In this document: piece by piece, positions 11,414 to 21,147 of the stretch
Layout: each line of letters begins with the position of its first letter
Numbering within the stretch: position 1 is the stretch's first letter
From: Bifidobacterium asteroides
GTDB taxonomy: Bacteria > Actinomycetota > Actinomycetes > Actinomycetales > Bifidobacteriaceae
Reading direction: 5' to 3'
Assembly (NCBI RefSeq): GCF_003202695.1
Contig: NZ_QGLL01000008.1
Location: 1-64,000 of the forward strand
DNA length: 64,000 bases
The notes under the pieces: model-generated
Told to the model about the DNA's origin: nothing
The model's database searches: none
The model's input: only the letters and a program-made list of their open reading frames with translations
Position numbers and translations under genes: made by a program

Positions 11414-11460
11414 CTCTGCCTCCCTATCGCTATGATTATGCACGTCATTGATGGCTGATC

Positions 11461-12777
11461 TCACTGATCATCCTGCCGCAAGCCCTTGTCCGCGAGACTG
11501 GCCGGCGCCTTGGAAAGGATATCCACGGCCAGGTCGATCTGATCGGCCTGGATGATCAGGGGCGGGGCCAGACGCAGGGCATCAGGGGCCACCGCGTTGA
11601 CAATCAGCCCATGATCCAGGGCCCAGGAGGCCAGATCTCCGGCACAGGGAGCGTTCAGCTGGACCGCATCCAGCAGACCCCTGCCTCTGACCTGGGTATA
11701 GAGGGGATTGCCGCAATCGGTAAGGCCGGCACGCAACCTCTCTCCCATCTCCCGCGCCCGTTCCAGCAGACCCTCCCGCTGGATGGTCTCCAGGGTGGTC
11801 AGCGCCAGGGCCGATCCCAGGGGATTGCCGCCGAAGGTGGACCCGTGCATGCCAGGGGTCAGCAGACCTGATGGCCCAGAGCCGAAAGTGATCATCCCGC
11901 CCATGGGAAAGCCGCCTGCCACCCCTTTGGCGAAGGTGAGCACGTCCGGGCAGGCTCCTCCGGACAGGCTCTGGTCTTGGAAGGCGAACCAGTGGCCGGT
12001 CCTGCCCATGCCGGTTTGCACCTCGTCCAGAATCATCAGGGCTCCATGCTGGCTACAGAGCTCACGCACCTGCCGAACGTAGTCAGGATTCAGCGGCAGC
12101 ACCCCGGCCTCTCCCTGGATGAGCTCCAGAATGACGGCAGCCACCGGCTCTCCTGAGGTCTCCCCCTGTGCGAAGGCCTCCTCCATAGCTTCGCCGTCTT
12201 CTGCGGGTAGAAAACCCATACCTGGGACCAAGGGCTGGAAGGGCTCACGGATGGCCGGCTTCCATGTCAGGCTCAAGGAGCCCATGCTACGGCCGTGGAA
12301 ACTATGGGTAAGAGCCAGGATCCGGCCTGGATGCCCGCCCATGCGAGCGCCATGCAGCCGGGCAAGCTTGATGGCCGCCTCATTGGCCTCGGTTCCCGAG
12401 TTGGCGAAGAAGACGCGGGATCCCTCCGGAGCCTGAGCCAAGTCCAGCAGTCGTTCGGCCAGCTCGATCTGCGGCTGTGAAGCGAAGAAGTTGCTGATGT
12501 GGGCCATCTTTCCGGCCTGCTCACCCAGCGCCTTGTTCCAGGCAGGATGGGCGTAACCGAGGGCATTGACCGCGATTCCGGCCATCATGTCCAGATAGCG
12601 GTTGCCGTCCAGGTCCCAAATCCAGGCACCTCGGCCATGGTCCATGACCCTGCCCGGCCGACCGAAGACCTGCATGTGGACGCGGTCATAGCGGTCTGCC
12701 CATTGACTGCTCTGCGGCCCCTCGGGAGTCCTCAAAGGCTCAGAAGTTTCGGCAGCCGGCACATCAGTCTTCGTCAT
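11461..12777 (-). CDS. argD: Acetylornithine aminotransferase
   Basis: PLP-dependent class III aminotransferase making N-acetylornithine from N-acetylglutamate semialdehyde and glutamate. The 438-residue protein has the cofactor phosphate motif [12 protein letters not shown], the [14 protein letters not shown] segment and the PLP lysine in TFAKG. Other class III aminotransferases look similar, but the operon position fixes the assignment; such enzymes can also serve lysine synthesis. The start overlaps the argB 3' end by 14 bases. Confidence 0.96.
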   Translation of the reverse strand: MTKTDVPAAETSEPLRTPEGPQSSQWADRYDRVHMQVFGRPGRVMDHGRGAWIWDLDGNRYLDMMAGIAVNALGYAHPAWNKALGEQAGKMAHISNFFASQPQIELAERLLDLAQAPEGSRVFFANSGTEANEAAIKLARLHGARMGGHPGRILALTHSFHGRSMGSLSLTWKPAIREPFQPLVPGMGFLPAEDGEAMEEAFAQGETSGEPVAAVILELIQGEAGVLPLNPDYVRQVRELCSQHGALMILDEVQTGMGRTGHWFAFQDQSLSGGACPDVLTFAKGVAGGFPMGGMITFGSGPSGLLTPGMHGSTFGGNPLGSALALTTLETIQREGLLERAREMGERLRAGLTDCGNPLYTQVRGRGLLDAVQLNAPCAGDLASWALDHGLIVNAVAPDALRLAPPLIIQADQIDLAVDILSKAPASLADKGLRQDDQ

Positions 12778-13711
12778 GGCTCCTCCTCATGATCATGTCC
12801 TGGCCCGGCACGACCACCGTGCCGATGCCGTTGCGGGTGAATATCTCGTTGAGCATGGAATGCGGTCGCCGTCCGTCAATGACGTGGGCCTCGCCCACCC
12901 CGGAGCGCACGGCCTGCAGGCAGGCCTCCATCTTGGGACGCATCCCCTCATGCATGTCCTCCAACATATCCTCCAGCCGGTCCACACCGATGCTGGAGAC
13001 CAGGGAGTCGACTTGAGGCCAGTTGGCGTACAGTCCCTCCACATCGGTAAGAATGACCAGTTTCCGTGCCCCCAGAGCTACTGCCAGAGCCGAAGCGGCC
13101 GCATCGGCATTCACGTTGAGCACCTGGGTGGGATCCTGCTCGTCAGGAGCCACAGAGGAGACTACGGGAATTCGCCCGGCATCGATCAGGTCCTCGACGG
13201 CCGAGGCATCCACGCCTACGACTTCGCCTACCAGGCCCAGATCAACCGGCTTGCCATCCGCCATGCCAGTACGGCGGGCTGCACTGAACAGGCCAGCATC
13301 CTCCCCTGACAGGCCGACAGCCATGGGACCGTGTGCATTGATGGCACCGACCAGATCCCTGCCTACCTGTCCGGTCAGCACCATCCGAACCACCTTCATG
13401 GTTTCGGGGGTGGTCACCCGTAGGCCGCCGCGGAAAACCGAGGGAATGCCCAGGGCCTGAAGCATACGGGATATCTGCGGACCGCCCCCGTGCACCACCA
13501 CCGGATGCATGCCCACCTGCCTCAGGAAGACCATGTCCTGAGCGAAGCACTGCCGTAGATGGTCGTCCACCATGGCATGGCCGCCGTATTTGACTACGAT
13601 TCGCTGGCCGGCGAACTCCTCCAGCCAGGGCAGGGCCTCGATAAGCACCTGGGCCTTGCGGGCATCGTCCAAGGCCTTTTCATCTTCGGCATCCTGCTCG
13701 TCTTCCGCCAT
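12764..13711 (-). CDS. argB: Acetylglutamate kinase
   Basis: Phosphorylates N-acetylglutamate with ATP; usually the arginine-inhibited step where ArgJ recycles the acetyl group. The 315-residue protein of the amino acid kinase fold shows [10 protein letters not shown], the VHGGGPQIS glycine-rich loop and [12 protein letters not shown]. The ATG at 13709-13711 is preceded by GGAAGGGGAAGAGG and is preferred to the ATG eight codons earlier, which has its purines only one base away. The first 25 residues are acidic and longer than in E. coli, consistent with the N-terminal helix of arginine-sensitive hexameric NAGKs (inference). Confidence 0.96.
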   Translation of the reverse strand: MAEDEQDAEDEKALDDARKAQVLIEALPWLEEFAGQRIVVKYGGHAMVDDHLRQCFAQDMVFLRQVGMHPVVVHGGGPQISRMLQALGIPSVFRGGLRVTTPETMKVVRMVLTGQVGRDLVGAINAHGPMAVGLSGEDAGLFSAARRTGMADGKPVDLGLVGEVVGVDASAVEDLIDAGRIPVVSSVAPDEQDPTQVLNVNADAAASALAVALGARKLVILTDVEGLYANWPQVDSLVSSIGVDRLEDMLEDMHEGMRPKMEACLQAVRSGVGEAHVIDGRRPHSMLNEIFTRNGIGTVVVPGQDMIMRRSHDED

Positions 13712-13782
13712 CCTCTTCCCCTTCCTTGTAACCATCTTCCGATTACTGCGGCTCGTGGCGCTGTGTACGATCCGGCTTCCTG

Positions 13783-14952
13783 TCAGGTGTGGTAGTCGGC
13801 ATTGATGGTCACGTACTCGTGGGTCAGATCATCGGTCCATACCGTGGCCTGGCTATCGCCCTGGCCAAGGTCAATGTCGATATGGACCTCGGGCGCATGC
13901 AGGTCAACCAGCTCCGGGTCCTGACCGGGACGACCTCCCTGGCAGACCTTGATGCCGTTGAAACTGACATCCACATGGGCCGGGTCATAGGCCGCCGTCG
14001 AAATCGGTACAGTGCCTAGGGAGGACACCACTCGGCCCCAGTTAGGATCCTCACCGGCCACCGCGCACTTGAGCAGCGTGGAGCCGGAGACCGCCCGGGC
14101 GCAGGCAAGGGCTGCATCCTCGTTCTCGGCACCATCCACACGGATGCGGATCCGATGCCTGCTGCCCTCGCCGTCGGCCACAATCCGATGGGCCAGATCC
14201 GCGCAGGCCTGACCGAGCTTCTCCTGGAACTGATCGGGGTCAGGCCTTACTCCTGAGGCTCCGGAGGCCATCAGCAGGACTGTGTCATTGGTGGACATGC
14301 ACCCGTCCACGTCGATCCGGTTGAAGCTGAGCTGGCAAGCCTTTAACAGGGCTTGACGTGCCTCTTCCGGCTCCAGAATGGCGTCAGTAGTGATTACGCA
14401 GATCATGGTGGCCAACTGCGGGGCGATCATCCCGGAACCCTTGACCATGCCGCCCAGCCGCCAGCCGGATCCGTCTACAGCCACGGTCTTGGTACAGGTG
14501 TCGGTGGTCAATATGGCCTTTGCGGCCTCTTCACCAGCCTCCTGACTGGCCGACATCTCCTGGGCAGCCTGGTCGATGCCGGTCAATATGGAGTCCAGAT
14601 GCAGCAGATGACCGATGATCCCGGTGGAGCAGACAGCAACCCGCTTGGTCGGCAGGCCCAGTTGCTCTCCTGTCCGTTCGGCCATGGCCCTGGCCTGGTC
14701 CAGGCCCTCGGGACCAGTGCAGGCGTTGGCATTGCCGGAGTTGATGACCACGGCTCCAGCATGGCCTTCTTCAAGGATTCGGCTGGTCCAGATGACCGGA
14801 GCGGCCCGGAAACGATTGGGCGTAAATACCCCAACAGCTGTGTCCATGGATCCGCTGTTGACGACCAAAGCCAGGTTTCGGCGCTGTGAACCTCCCGGTC
14901 GATGGGCAATGGCGGTGCCGGTCCGGAAGCCTGCAGGATAGGTGATGCTCAT
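13783..14952 (-). CDS. argJ: Glutamate N-acetyltransferase / amino-acid acetyltransferase
   Basis: Transfers acetyl from N-acetylornithine to glutamate (and, in bifunctional forms, from acetyl-CoA), closing the acetyl cycle. The 389-residue precursor has the self-cleavage site in [12 protein letters not shown]: cleavage falls between Ala181 and Thr182, and Thr182 becomes the N-terminal nucleophile of the beta chain. The oxyanion segment CSTGIIG is near 108-114. The ATG overlaps the argC stop by 4 bases. No argA is needed if the enzyme is bifunctional; none is seen here. Confidence 0.96.
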   Translation of the reverse strand: MSITYPAGFRTGTAIAHRPGGSQRRNLALVVNSGSMDTAVGVFTPNRFRAAPVIWTSRILEEGHAGAVVINSGNANACTGPEGLDQARAMAERTGEQLGLPTKRVAVCSTGIIGHLLHLDSILTGIDQAAQEMSASQEAGEEAAKAILTTDTCTKTVAVDGSGWRLGGMVKGSGMIAPQLATMICVITTDAILEPEEARQALLKACQLSFNRIDVDGCMSTNDTVLLMASGASGVRPDPDQFQEKLGQACADLAHRIVADGEGSRHRIRIRVDGAENEDAALACARAVSGSTLLKCAVAGEDPNWGRVVSSLGTVPISTAAYDPAHVDVSFNGIKVCQGGRPGQDPELVDLHAPEVHIDIDLGQGDSQATVWTDDLTHEYVTINADYHT

Positions 14953-16043
14953 GGTGCCACTCCTATGGTTGTCAGTCCGGTCTCCTCGGGCAGACCCAGG
15001 GCCAGATTCACGGCCTGAAGGGCCTGGCCTGCGGTGCCCCGGGTCAGGTTGTCGATGGCGGCAAAAGCATAGAGGCGGTCAGCGCGCTGGTCTACAGCGA
15101 CCTGGACCTGGGCCCGGTTGGAACCGTACACATCGGCCGTGGAAGGAAGCCTGCCCTCGGGGAGCAGATCGACAAACTGCTCCTCGGCATAGATCTCTTC
15201 CCAGACGGCACGAATATCAGCCATCCCCATGCTCCGTCCACGCGCGCTCAGCTTGGCTGAGACCACAGCCAGAATCCCCCTTGACATGGGGACGAGTATG
15301 GGCGTCAGCCCCAGGCGGATGGGTTGTTTCCCAAGACCCCCGTGGTTCTGATCCGCAACTGCGGCCTTACGCAGGTTCTGCAGAATCTCGGGGATATGCC
15401 GGTGAGTGCCGCCGACCGAATAGGGATGGGCTGAATTGATGGCTTGTGCTGCCAGCAGATCCATTCTGCCGCTTGAGCGTCCGGCGCCCGAGTAACCGAC
15501 AGCAAGGTCGGCCACCAGATCAGCAGTCTGCACCAGTCCGGCGGCCAGAGCAGGCTGGAAGGCCAGAGTAACTGCCGTGACATTGCAGCCGGGACCAGCG
15601 ATCCGCCGAGTCTGTCCAAGCAACTGACGCTGACGGCCGCCACCCGGGTTGAGCAATTCAGGCATCCCGTAGGTCCACGGACTTGAAAAAGGCCCGCCGT
15701 AGTAGTCCTGCCAGTCGCCCGGATCCTCCAGCCGGTGATCAGCCCCCAGGTCGACCATCAGCGATTGCGGATCCAGCTGCTCGGCCAGGGGGCCCGAAGC
15801 CCCGTGAGGCAGGGCCAGAACAACTAGATCATGACCAGCCAAGATCTCTGGATCGGTATCCTGAATCTGCAACGAGGCCAGCGACTCCGGAAGGTTGGGT
15901 GAGAACTCCCCCAGCAACTGACCAGCCGAGCCATGACCGGTGACCGTACATACCTGAAAGGCTGGATGTGCCGCCAATAGACGGATCATCTCTGAGCCGG
16001 CATACCCCGAAGCTCCTGCTACAGCCACCGTGTATTGCCGCAT
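14949..16043 (-). CDS. argC: N-acetyl-gamma-glutamyl-phosphate reductase
   Basis: NADPH-dependent reduction of acetylglutamyl phosphate to the semialdehyde. The 364-residue protein has the nucleotide-binding GASGYAGSE, the catalytic Cys153 in GPGCNVTA, and a C-terminal substrate domain. The ATG at 16041-16043 is chosen because AAGGGAG lies seven bases upstream; an earlier ATG five codons up has no ribosome site. It is the first gene of argCJBDFRGH, and its leader carries two ARG-box-like repeats. Confidence 0.96.
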   Translation of the reverse strand: MRQYTVAVAGASGYAGSEMIRLLAAHPAFQVCTVTGHGSAGQLLGEFSPNLPESLASLQIQDTDPEILAGHDLVVLALPHGASGPLAEQLDPQSLMVDLGADHRLEDPGDWQDYYGGPFSSPWTYGMPELLNPGGGRQRQLLGQTRRIAGPGCNVTAVTLAFQPALAAGLVQTADLVADLAVGYSGAGRSSGRMDLLAAQAINSAHPYSVGGTHRHIPEILQNLRKAAVADQNHGGLGKQPIRLGLTPILVPMSRGILAVVSAKLSARGRSMGMADIRAVWEEIYAEEQFVDLLPEGRLPSTADVYGSNRAQVQVAVDQRADRLYAFAAIDNLTRGTAGQALQAVNLALGLPEETGLTTIGVAP

Positions 16044-16070
16044 GAGTGCTCCCTTCATCGGGCACCATCA

Positions 16071-16084
16071 TACATACTCATGCA
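16071..16084 (-). promoter_or_regulatory. Candidate ARG box 2 (ArgR operator)
   Basis: Minus-strand TGCATGAGTATGTA has the 5-4-5 half-site layout of the E. coli ARG-box core (TGAAT-NNNN-ATTCA), with TGCAT/ATGTA arms. It lies 28 bases before the argC start and 20 bases, about two helical turns, from the second copy. ArgR hexamers usually bind such pairs on one face of the helix. Confidence 0.55.
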
Positions 16085-16090
16085 GTAAAA

Positions 16091-16104
16091 CGCATATTTA
16101 TACA
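16091..16104 (-). promoter_or_regulatory. Candidate ARG box 1 overlapping a -10-like element
   Basis: Minus-strand TGTATAAATATGCG again shows 5-4-5 spacing with partly symmetric arms. It contains TATAAA, a plausible -10 of the arg operon, so bound ArgR would block RNA polymerase directly. The -35 is not convincing, and the site is assigned by pattern only. Confidence 0.5.
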
Positions 16105-16151
16105 ATTCGGCGTGTCGCTATGTATATTCTCGAGCTGCGCATCACTTTCAT

Positions 16152-16742
16152 CTACGCGAAGGGGTCATAACCGGAATCTCGGTTGCGGATGTATTCCAAC
16201 TGCGTACTGGCCTTGTCCGCAGCCTCGGGCCCGCATATGTCTTCCACAAAGGCCAGGGCCATATCGATGCCGGCCGAGATACCCGAAGAGGTGCGAAACT
16301 TTCCATCGACCACCCAGCGGGCATCCTTGGTCCAGTCCACTCGCTCTCCTGTGCTGACGACCCAGTCAAAGGCCAAGTCATTGGAGGTCGCACGCCGACC
16401 ATCGAGCACACCGGCGGCAGCCAAGAGAGCCGAGCCTGTGCAGACAGTCATCACCTGCGACGACCTGGCTGCCAGATCTGCCAGCTGCCCTATCCATTGG
16501 TCATTTCCAACCAGAGTTCGCGTGCCGGAACCGCCGGGTATCAGCAAAACTCCCTTGGGATCAATCGCTTCGGGTCCTACAGCTTCGACCCTGACGCCGC
16601 CTTCCCCGACTTTCACTCCAGGGCCGTCCAAGGAGAAAAGCCGCACCCGGGCGCCATCAGTATTGATGAAAACCTCAAAAGGGCCAAAGACATCCAAGGG
16701 TTCAAACCCGTCGAATACGGCAATATTGATATCCATGCCCAT
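16152..16742 (-). CDS. DJ-1/PfpI family protein (isonitrile hydratase-like)
   Basis: The 196-residue protein has the class I glutamine amidotransferase-like fold of the DJ-1/PfpI superfamily, with the conserved acid in FDGFEPLDVFGP and the nucleophile-elbow Cys101 in VCTGSALLAAAG. The closest pattern is the GlxA/isonitrile hydratase type without the AraC DNA-binding domain. Likely roles are hydrolase, glyoxalase or stress chaperone; the substrate is unknown. The ATG at 16740-16742 has AAGGA eight bases upstream. A much longer frame back to 17267 passes through two other genes out of frame and is rejected. It follows the small membrane gene by 20 bases. Confidence 0.85.
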   Translation of the reverse strand: MGMDINIAVFDGFEPLDVFGPFEVFINTDGARVRLFSLDGPGVKVGEGGVRVEAVGPEAIDPKGVLLIPGGSGTRTLVGNDQWIGQLADLAARSSQVMTVCTGSALLAAAGVLDGRRATSNDLAFDWVVSTGERVDWTKDARWVVDGKFRTSSGISAGIDMALAFVEDICGPEAADKASTQLEYIRNRDSGYDPFA

Positions 16743-16762
16743 ATGAGTATCCTTCATGGATC

Positions 16763-17371
16763 TCAGGCGCTGACTCCATCTGAGCCGGAGCCGCCGCCAC
16801 CCGTCGAGGGCGACGGGATCATCTGCTGGTAAAAGTCGTTCAGTGAGATGCCGTTGATCAGCAGCCATATCCAAGCCAGCGTGAAGAGCAGGTTGATGAT
16901 CAGGGCAGCCATGGCCAACCCATAACCCTTCATATGCAGTCGGCGGGTCCGATACATGGAAACGCCACCCAGCAAAGCGGGAATCACAGGCATGGGCAAG
17001 AAGAGGGCCATGAGGAAGGCAATGATAGCGCAGGGATCCCAGTGGCCGTAGGCCGGATTTTGGGAGGGGTCGTTCAAATCGGGCATGCCCTGGGGAGGCC
17101 ACCCGGGCACACCGGGACGGGCCTGAGGATTGCCAGGATTTCCGCTGCGACCGGGACCCGGCTGACCCGCCATAGGCATGGGCCAGTTGGCGCGGTTGTC
17201 TTGATGCGAATCGGATTCCTTGGCCTTGGGTTCGGGGTCTGGGCGACCGTAGATATAGGGATTCCATCCTGGATAACGATCAGCGCGGGCGCCGTACAGA
17301 GGCTGATCGCTGCCATCGTGATCCTGTCGGTCGGGTCCCCCGGCTGTGCCCTGTTCTTGAGAATCCGTCAT
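16763..17371 (-). CDS. Proline-rich DUF4190-like membrane protein
   Basis: The 202-residue protein has a hydrophilic N-terminal half (about 1-110) rich in Pro, Gly, Asp and Gln, then two hydrophobic segments (CAIIAFLMALFLPMPVIPAL and AMAALIINLLFTLAWIWLLI) joined by a basic loop (YRTRRLHMKGYG). This is the two-helix plan of DUF4190-type actinobacterial membrane proteins. Function is unknown. The ATG at 17369-17371 has GAGG upstream. It begins 25 bases after pheT and may be read through from it; the DJ-1 gene follows. Confidence 0.75.
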   Translation of the reverse strand: MTDSQEQGTAGGPDRQDHDGSDQPLYGARADRYPGWNPYIYGRPDPEPKAKESDSHQDNRANWPMPMAGQPGPGRSGNPGNPQARPGVPGWPPQGMPDLNDPSQNPAYGHWDPCAIIAFLMALFLPMPVIPALLGGVSMYRTRRLHMKGYGLAMAALIINLLFTLAWIWLLINGISLNDFYQQMIPSPSTGGGGSGSDGVSA

Positions 17372-17396
17372 ATTCCTCGGTCCTTTTGATGACCGG

Positions 17397-20003
17397 TCAA
17401 GCGCGCAGTACGGCGCCCAGACCCGCAGTCTTGTCAACGATGGCTTTGCGCAGGGACTCACTGTCCTCGGACGTTAAGGTACGGTCCGGGGCGCGGAAGG
17501 TGACTGCGAAGGCCAGCGATTTTGCATGCTCACCGATCTGATCGCCAGTGAAGACGTCGAACAGCTCGATGCATTCCAGACTAGACCCTGCCGCTTCTCT
17601 GATGGCGGAAGTCAGGTCGGCGGCAGAAACCGTGTCAGGCACAGTAAAGGCCAGATCCTGATGAACCGGCGGGAAGGTCGATACCGGTTTGGCCTGCAGG
17701 GGGCTATAGTCCAGATGGTCAAGCACCGAATCCAGACTCAGCTCGAAGGCGGCTGAGTGGGCAGGGAAGCCCAGAGCCTGATCAACACGGGGATGCAGCT
17801 CGCCCACCATACCGATAAGCGTGCCGTCATTGAGAACCAGCCTAGCGGTACGGCCCGGATGCCACTGGTCGGGCACCTGCTCGGCCGACGGCTGCTCCAG
17901 CCGATAGGCAGATCCGAGCCTGTTCAAGACCCGACGAGCTGATTCGACCGCATCAGTCCAGTCCACATCCCTGCTGTCCTTGAGCCAGCCATCCTCCTGA
18001 GCGTGGCCGGTCAACAGGGCCGCCACATGCAGCCGCTGCCCTGGCAGTCCCTGGTCGAGACGAGCCAGATCCTCGTCGCTGGGCCGCACGCCGCCCGGAA
18101 GGGTGGGCACGGCAGGAGCCTTGGGGTCGCGACGGAAGACATAGCCGATCTCAAAAAGACGCACATCCGTGTTGCCACGTCTCAGGTTGCGCTCCACGGT
18201 GTTGGCCAGCGGCAGCAACAGGCTCTGCCGCAGATAGGGCCTGTCTGCGGCCATGGGGTTGGCCAGCTCCACGCTGTTGACATGAACCTCATCAGCGTCC
18301 ATGCTGAAGGCCTTAAAATCATTGTCGCCGACGAATGGATAATCCAGGACCTCGGTCAGCCCGTACTCGGCCAGAGTGTCGGCCACCCAGCGACGGCGCT
18401 GCTGACGATCAGTCAGGCCAACCGCACCTGACACCTTGGGCGATGGCACCGTGACGGGAATGCGGTCATAGCCCACCAGGCGGGCCACCTCCTCGACCAG
18501 GTCGCAGCCCTCGCCCAGGTCGGGCCTCCAGGTTGGCGGGGTCACCGAAAGCCGATCGGCTGGATCACCTTGGACTGTACAGCCGATATCACGCAAAATG
18601 GCCACAATGCGCTGGGGTTCCACGTCCAGTCCAGTTAGCCTGGCCACCTCGCTGACGGCAAAGTCGATAACTGGCATGGGCTTGGTCTGATCCATATCCA
18701 GCGGAGCATCCAGATCCTGACCACCGGCAAGGCGATGCAGCAGGTCAGCGGCCATAGCTGCGGCGGCCGGCTGCATCTGCGGGTCGACCCCACGCTCAAA
18801 GCGCTTGGAGGCTTCCGAGGGCAGCTTGTGACGACGGGCGGTCCGGGCGATGGTCACCTGGTCGAAGTGAGCGGACTCAATCAGAATGTTCTGCGTCTGA
18901 TCGGTCACCTCTCCGTACAGACCGCCCATGACTCCGGCCAGCCCCAGAATGCGGGAACCCTCTTGGCCCTCGGGCGAGTCAGTGATGAGCAGATCCTCGG
19001 TGCTGAGTTCGCGATCCTTGCCGTCCAGTGTGGTCAGGCGCTCGCCCTGCCTGGCCCTGCGGACCACGATGGGCCCGCTGAGCTTGTCCAGATCGTAGGC
19101 GTGCAGGGGCTGGCCCAGATCCAGCATGACGTAGTTGGTGATGTCCACCGGCAGGCTGATGGAGCGCATGCCGGCCCGCACCAGCCGTCGACGCATCCAG
19201 CTGGGAGTGGCAGTCTTAGGATCGCACCCGGTCAGAGCACGCAGATAGTAGCGGTCGCAACCGGGCTGACCATGAATAGGGTTATCGTCCTCAACATGCA
19301 CGGCCAGCGGAGCTTGATCCTCTTGAGCTGCAGAGGCAGGCACCGTCTTGTTCAGCTCAATCACCGGATCCGTGTACTTAGCGCCTGTGGAGTGGTGGTA
19401 TTCACGAGCAACCCCCCGGTAGGAGAAGGCGTAGCCACGGTCAGGGGTGATGTTGATCTCAAGGACAGGCTTGTTCATATGCAGCAGGGCCATGGCATCG
19501 TCCCCTGGTTTGAGCTGCTCATACTGCTCGGGGGTGAACCCGTAATTGCGCAGCAGGATGATGCCCCGATGATCTGAGCCCAGCCCCAGCTCACGCTCGG
19601 AGGCGCACATGCCGTCCGAAATATGACCGTAGGTCTTGCGGGGTTCGATGCGGAAGTCCCCAGGCAGGACGGCCCCCGGCAGGGTCACCACCACCTTTTC
19701 GCCAGGAGCCATGTTGGGAGCCCCGCAGACGATGCCCCGAGGCACCTTTCGGCCCTGGTCGTCCACGGCGTTGTACTGCTCGCCCACATCCACATGGCAC
19801 CAGTTGATGGTCTTGCCGTTCTTCTGAGGTTCAGGCTTGGCATCCACCACATAGCCGACCACGATGGGGCCGGTCACCGTGGACTGATGAATGTCCTCTT
19901 CCTCCAGACCAACCCGGACCAGATCCTTGGCCAGTTGTTCATAGGTCAGATCCTCAGGGACCTGCACATGCTCCTTGAGCCAGTCGATATCTACCATTGG
20001 CAT
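17397..20003 (-). CDS. pheT: Phenylalanine-tRNA ligase beta subunit
   Basis: The 868-residue beta chain of the (alpha-beta)2 PheRS. The order seen is an N-terminal tRNA-binding OB domain (about 40-160, KINWCHVDVGE and GIVCGAPN), B3/B4 editing domain, B5 domain, catalytic-like module and C-terminal ferredoxin-fold anticodon-binding domain (FPPVHQDLAFTVPD to the end). Length matches actinobacterial PheT. It starts 7 bases after pheS, with GGGGGAG upstream of the ATG, and the two subunits are surely co-translated. Confidence 0.97.
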   Translation of the reverse strand: MPMVDIDWLKEHVQVPEDLTYEQLAKDLVRVGLEEEDIHQSTVTGPIVVGYVVDAKPEPQKNGKTINWCHVDVGEQYNAVDDQGRKVPRGIVCGAPNMAPGEKVVVTLPGAVLPGDFRIEPRKTYGHISDGMCASERELGLGSDHRGIILLRNYGFTPEQYEQLKPGDDAMALLHMNKPVLEINITPDRGYAFSYRGVAREYHHSTGAKYTDPVIELNKTVPASAAQEDQAPLAVHVEDDNPIHGQPGCDRYYLRALTGCDPKTATPSWMRRRLVRAGMRSISLPVDITNYVMLDLGQPLHAYDLDKLSGPIVVRRARQGERLTTLDGKDRELSTEDLLITDSPEGQEGSRILGLAGVMGGLYGEVTDQTQNILIESAHFDQVTIARTARRHKLPSEASKRFERGVDPQMQPAAAAMAADLLHRLAGGQDLDAPLDMDQTKPMPVIDFAVSEVARLTGLDVEPQRIVAILRDIGCTVQGDPADRLSVTPPTWRPDLGEGCDLVEEVARLVGYDRIPVTVPSPKVSGAVGLTDRQQRRRWVADTLAEYGLTEVLDYPFVGDNDFKAFSMDADEVHVNSVELANPMAADRPYLRQSLLLPLANTVERNLRRGNTDVRLFEIGYVFRRDPKAPAVPTLPGGVRPSDEDLARLDQGLPGQRLHVAALLTGHAQEDGWLKDSRDVDWTDAVESARRVLNRLGSAYRLEQPSAEQVPDQWHPGRTARLVLNDGTLIGMVGELHPRVDQALGFPAHSAAFELSLDSVLDHLDYSPLQAKPVSTFPPVHQDLAFTVPDTVSAADLTSAIREAAGSSLECIELFDVFTGDQIGEHAKSLAFAVTFRAPDRTLTSEDSESLRKAIVDKTAGLGAVLRA

Positions 20004-20010
20004 CTGACGG

Positions 20011-21078
20011 TCACTCCCCCATCTCGAACTGCTGGCTGAACCGCACGTCGCCTTCGACCAGGTCGTGCATATCGTTGATGTCGTGGCGCAGAAGCAGGGT
20101 GCGCTCCATGCCCACGCCGAAGGCGAAGCCCGAGTAGCGCTGCGGGTCCACGCCGGCCGACCTCAGAACGTTGGGGTTGACCATGCCGCAGCCTCCCCAT
20201 TCGATCCATCCGGGCCCACCCTTCTTGTCGGGGAACCAGAGATCCATCTCGGCGCTGGGTTCGGTGAACGGGAAGTATGAGGGACGCAGTCTGGTCCGGG
20301 CCTCGGGACCGAACATGGCTACGGCGAGCTTATCCAAGGTGCCCTTGAGATCGGCCATGGTCAGGTGTTCATCGACGGCGATGGCCTCGCACTGGTGGAA
20401 GACCGGGGTATGGGTGGCATCCAGTTCGTCAGTGCGGAAGACCCTGCCCGTGCAGGCCACGTAGAGCGGCACGCCGCGGGTTATCAGGGAACGGGCCTGG
20501 TCGGGCGAGGTATGGGTGCGCATGACCATGTTGGATCCGACGAAACCGGCGGCATCCCTGGCCTGGCTGCCCTTGACGTAGAAGGTGTCCTGCATTTGGC
20601 GGGCAGGGTGATCAGGGCCGAAGTTGAGGGCATCGAAGTTGTACCACTCGGCCTCAAGCTCGGGGCCCTGGGCGATGCTCCAACCCATGGAGACGAAGAA
20701 GTCCTCCACGTCCTCCATGAGCTTGGACAGAGGGTGACGGGCTCCCTGGGGACGGCGGTTGACCGGCAGGGTCATATCCACCTGCTCGGCAGCCAGGCGA
20801 CGGGACTCCTCCTCCTGGCGCAACTGCCGCTCCTTGAGCCCATAGGCACGGCCGAAATCAGCCTTGAGCTTGCCTGCCAGACGCCCGGCGGTCTTCTTCT
20901 GATCCGCTGGAAGCGTTCCAATGATCCGGCCGGATCCGGCCAGGGCTGAACCTGTTCCCGCATATCTGGCTTTGACTGCTTTCAGCTCCTCCAGATCGGA
21001 GGCCTCGAGAATCCTTTCGATGCCCTCGTGGACCTCGTCGGTCATCGCCGCGGGGTCGAATTCTACCTGTGCCACCAT
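20011..21078 (-). CDS. pheS: Phenylalanine-tRNA ligase alpha subunit
   Basis: Catalytic subunit of PheRS, class II, 355 residues. Residues 1-90 are the coiled-coil arm. The class II core shows HPLSKLMEDVEDFF, motif 2 around MRTHTSPDQAR, and motif 3 in GFAFGVGMERT. The ATG at 21076-21078 has GGAAAGG just upstream and is preferred over the ATG seven codons earlier, which has none. It is followed directly by pheT and preceded by a TrmH-type methyltransferase gene 70 bases away, possibly in one transcript. No T-box was seen in that gap. Confidence 0.96.
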   Translation of the reverse strand: MVAQVEFDPAAMTDEVHEGIERILEASDLEELKAVKARYAGTGSALAGSGRIIGTLPADQKKTAGRLAGKLKADFGRAYGLKERQLRQEEESRRLAAEQVDMTLPVNRRPQGARHPLSKLMEDVEDFFVSMGWSIAQGPELEAEWYNFDALNFGPDHPARQMQDTFYVKGSQARDAAGFVGSNMVMRTHTSPDQARSLITRGVPLYVACTGRVFRTDELDATHTPVFHQCEAIAVDEHLTMADLKGTLDKLAVAMFGPEARTRLRPSYFPFTEPSAEMDLWFPDKKGGPGWIEWGGCGMVNPNVLRSAGVDPQRYSGFAFGVGMERTLLLRHDINDMHDLVEGDVRFSQQFEMGE

Positions 21079-21147
21079 GGACCTTTCCACTGTTGCCATT
21101 GCCGTGTCCGGGCCGCAAATCAGCGGAAATCCCGGTCGTTGACGCCT

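Noticed and set aside
16758-17267. N-terminal extension of the DJ-1 frame
   Set aside because: It runs out of frame through the DUF4190-like membrane gene; a good ribosome site marks the shorter start.
21079-21147. A T-box or attenuator before pheS
   Set aside because: The gap is too short and has no leader peptide with Phe codons or conserved T-box sequence.
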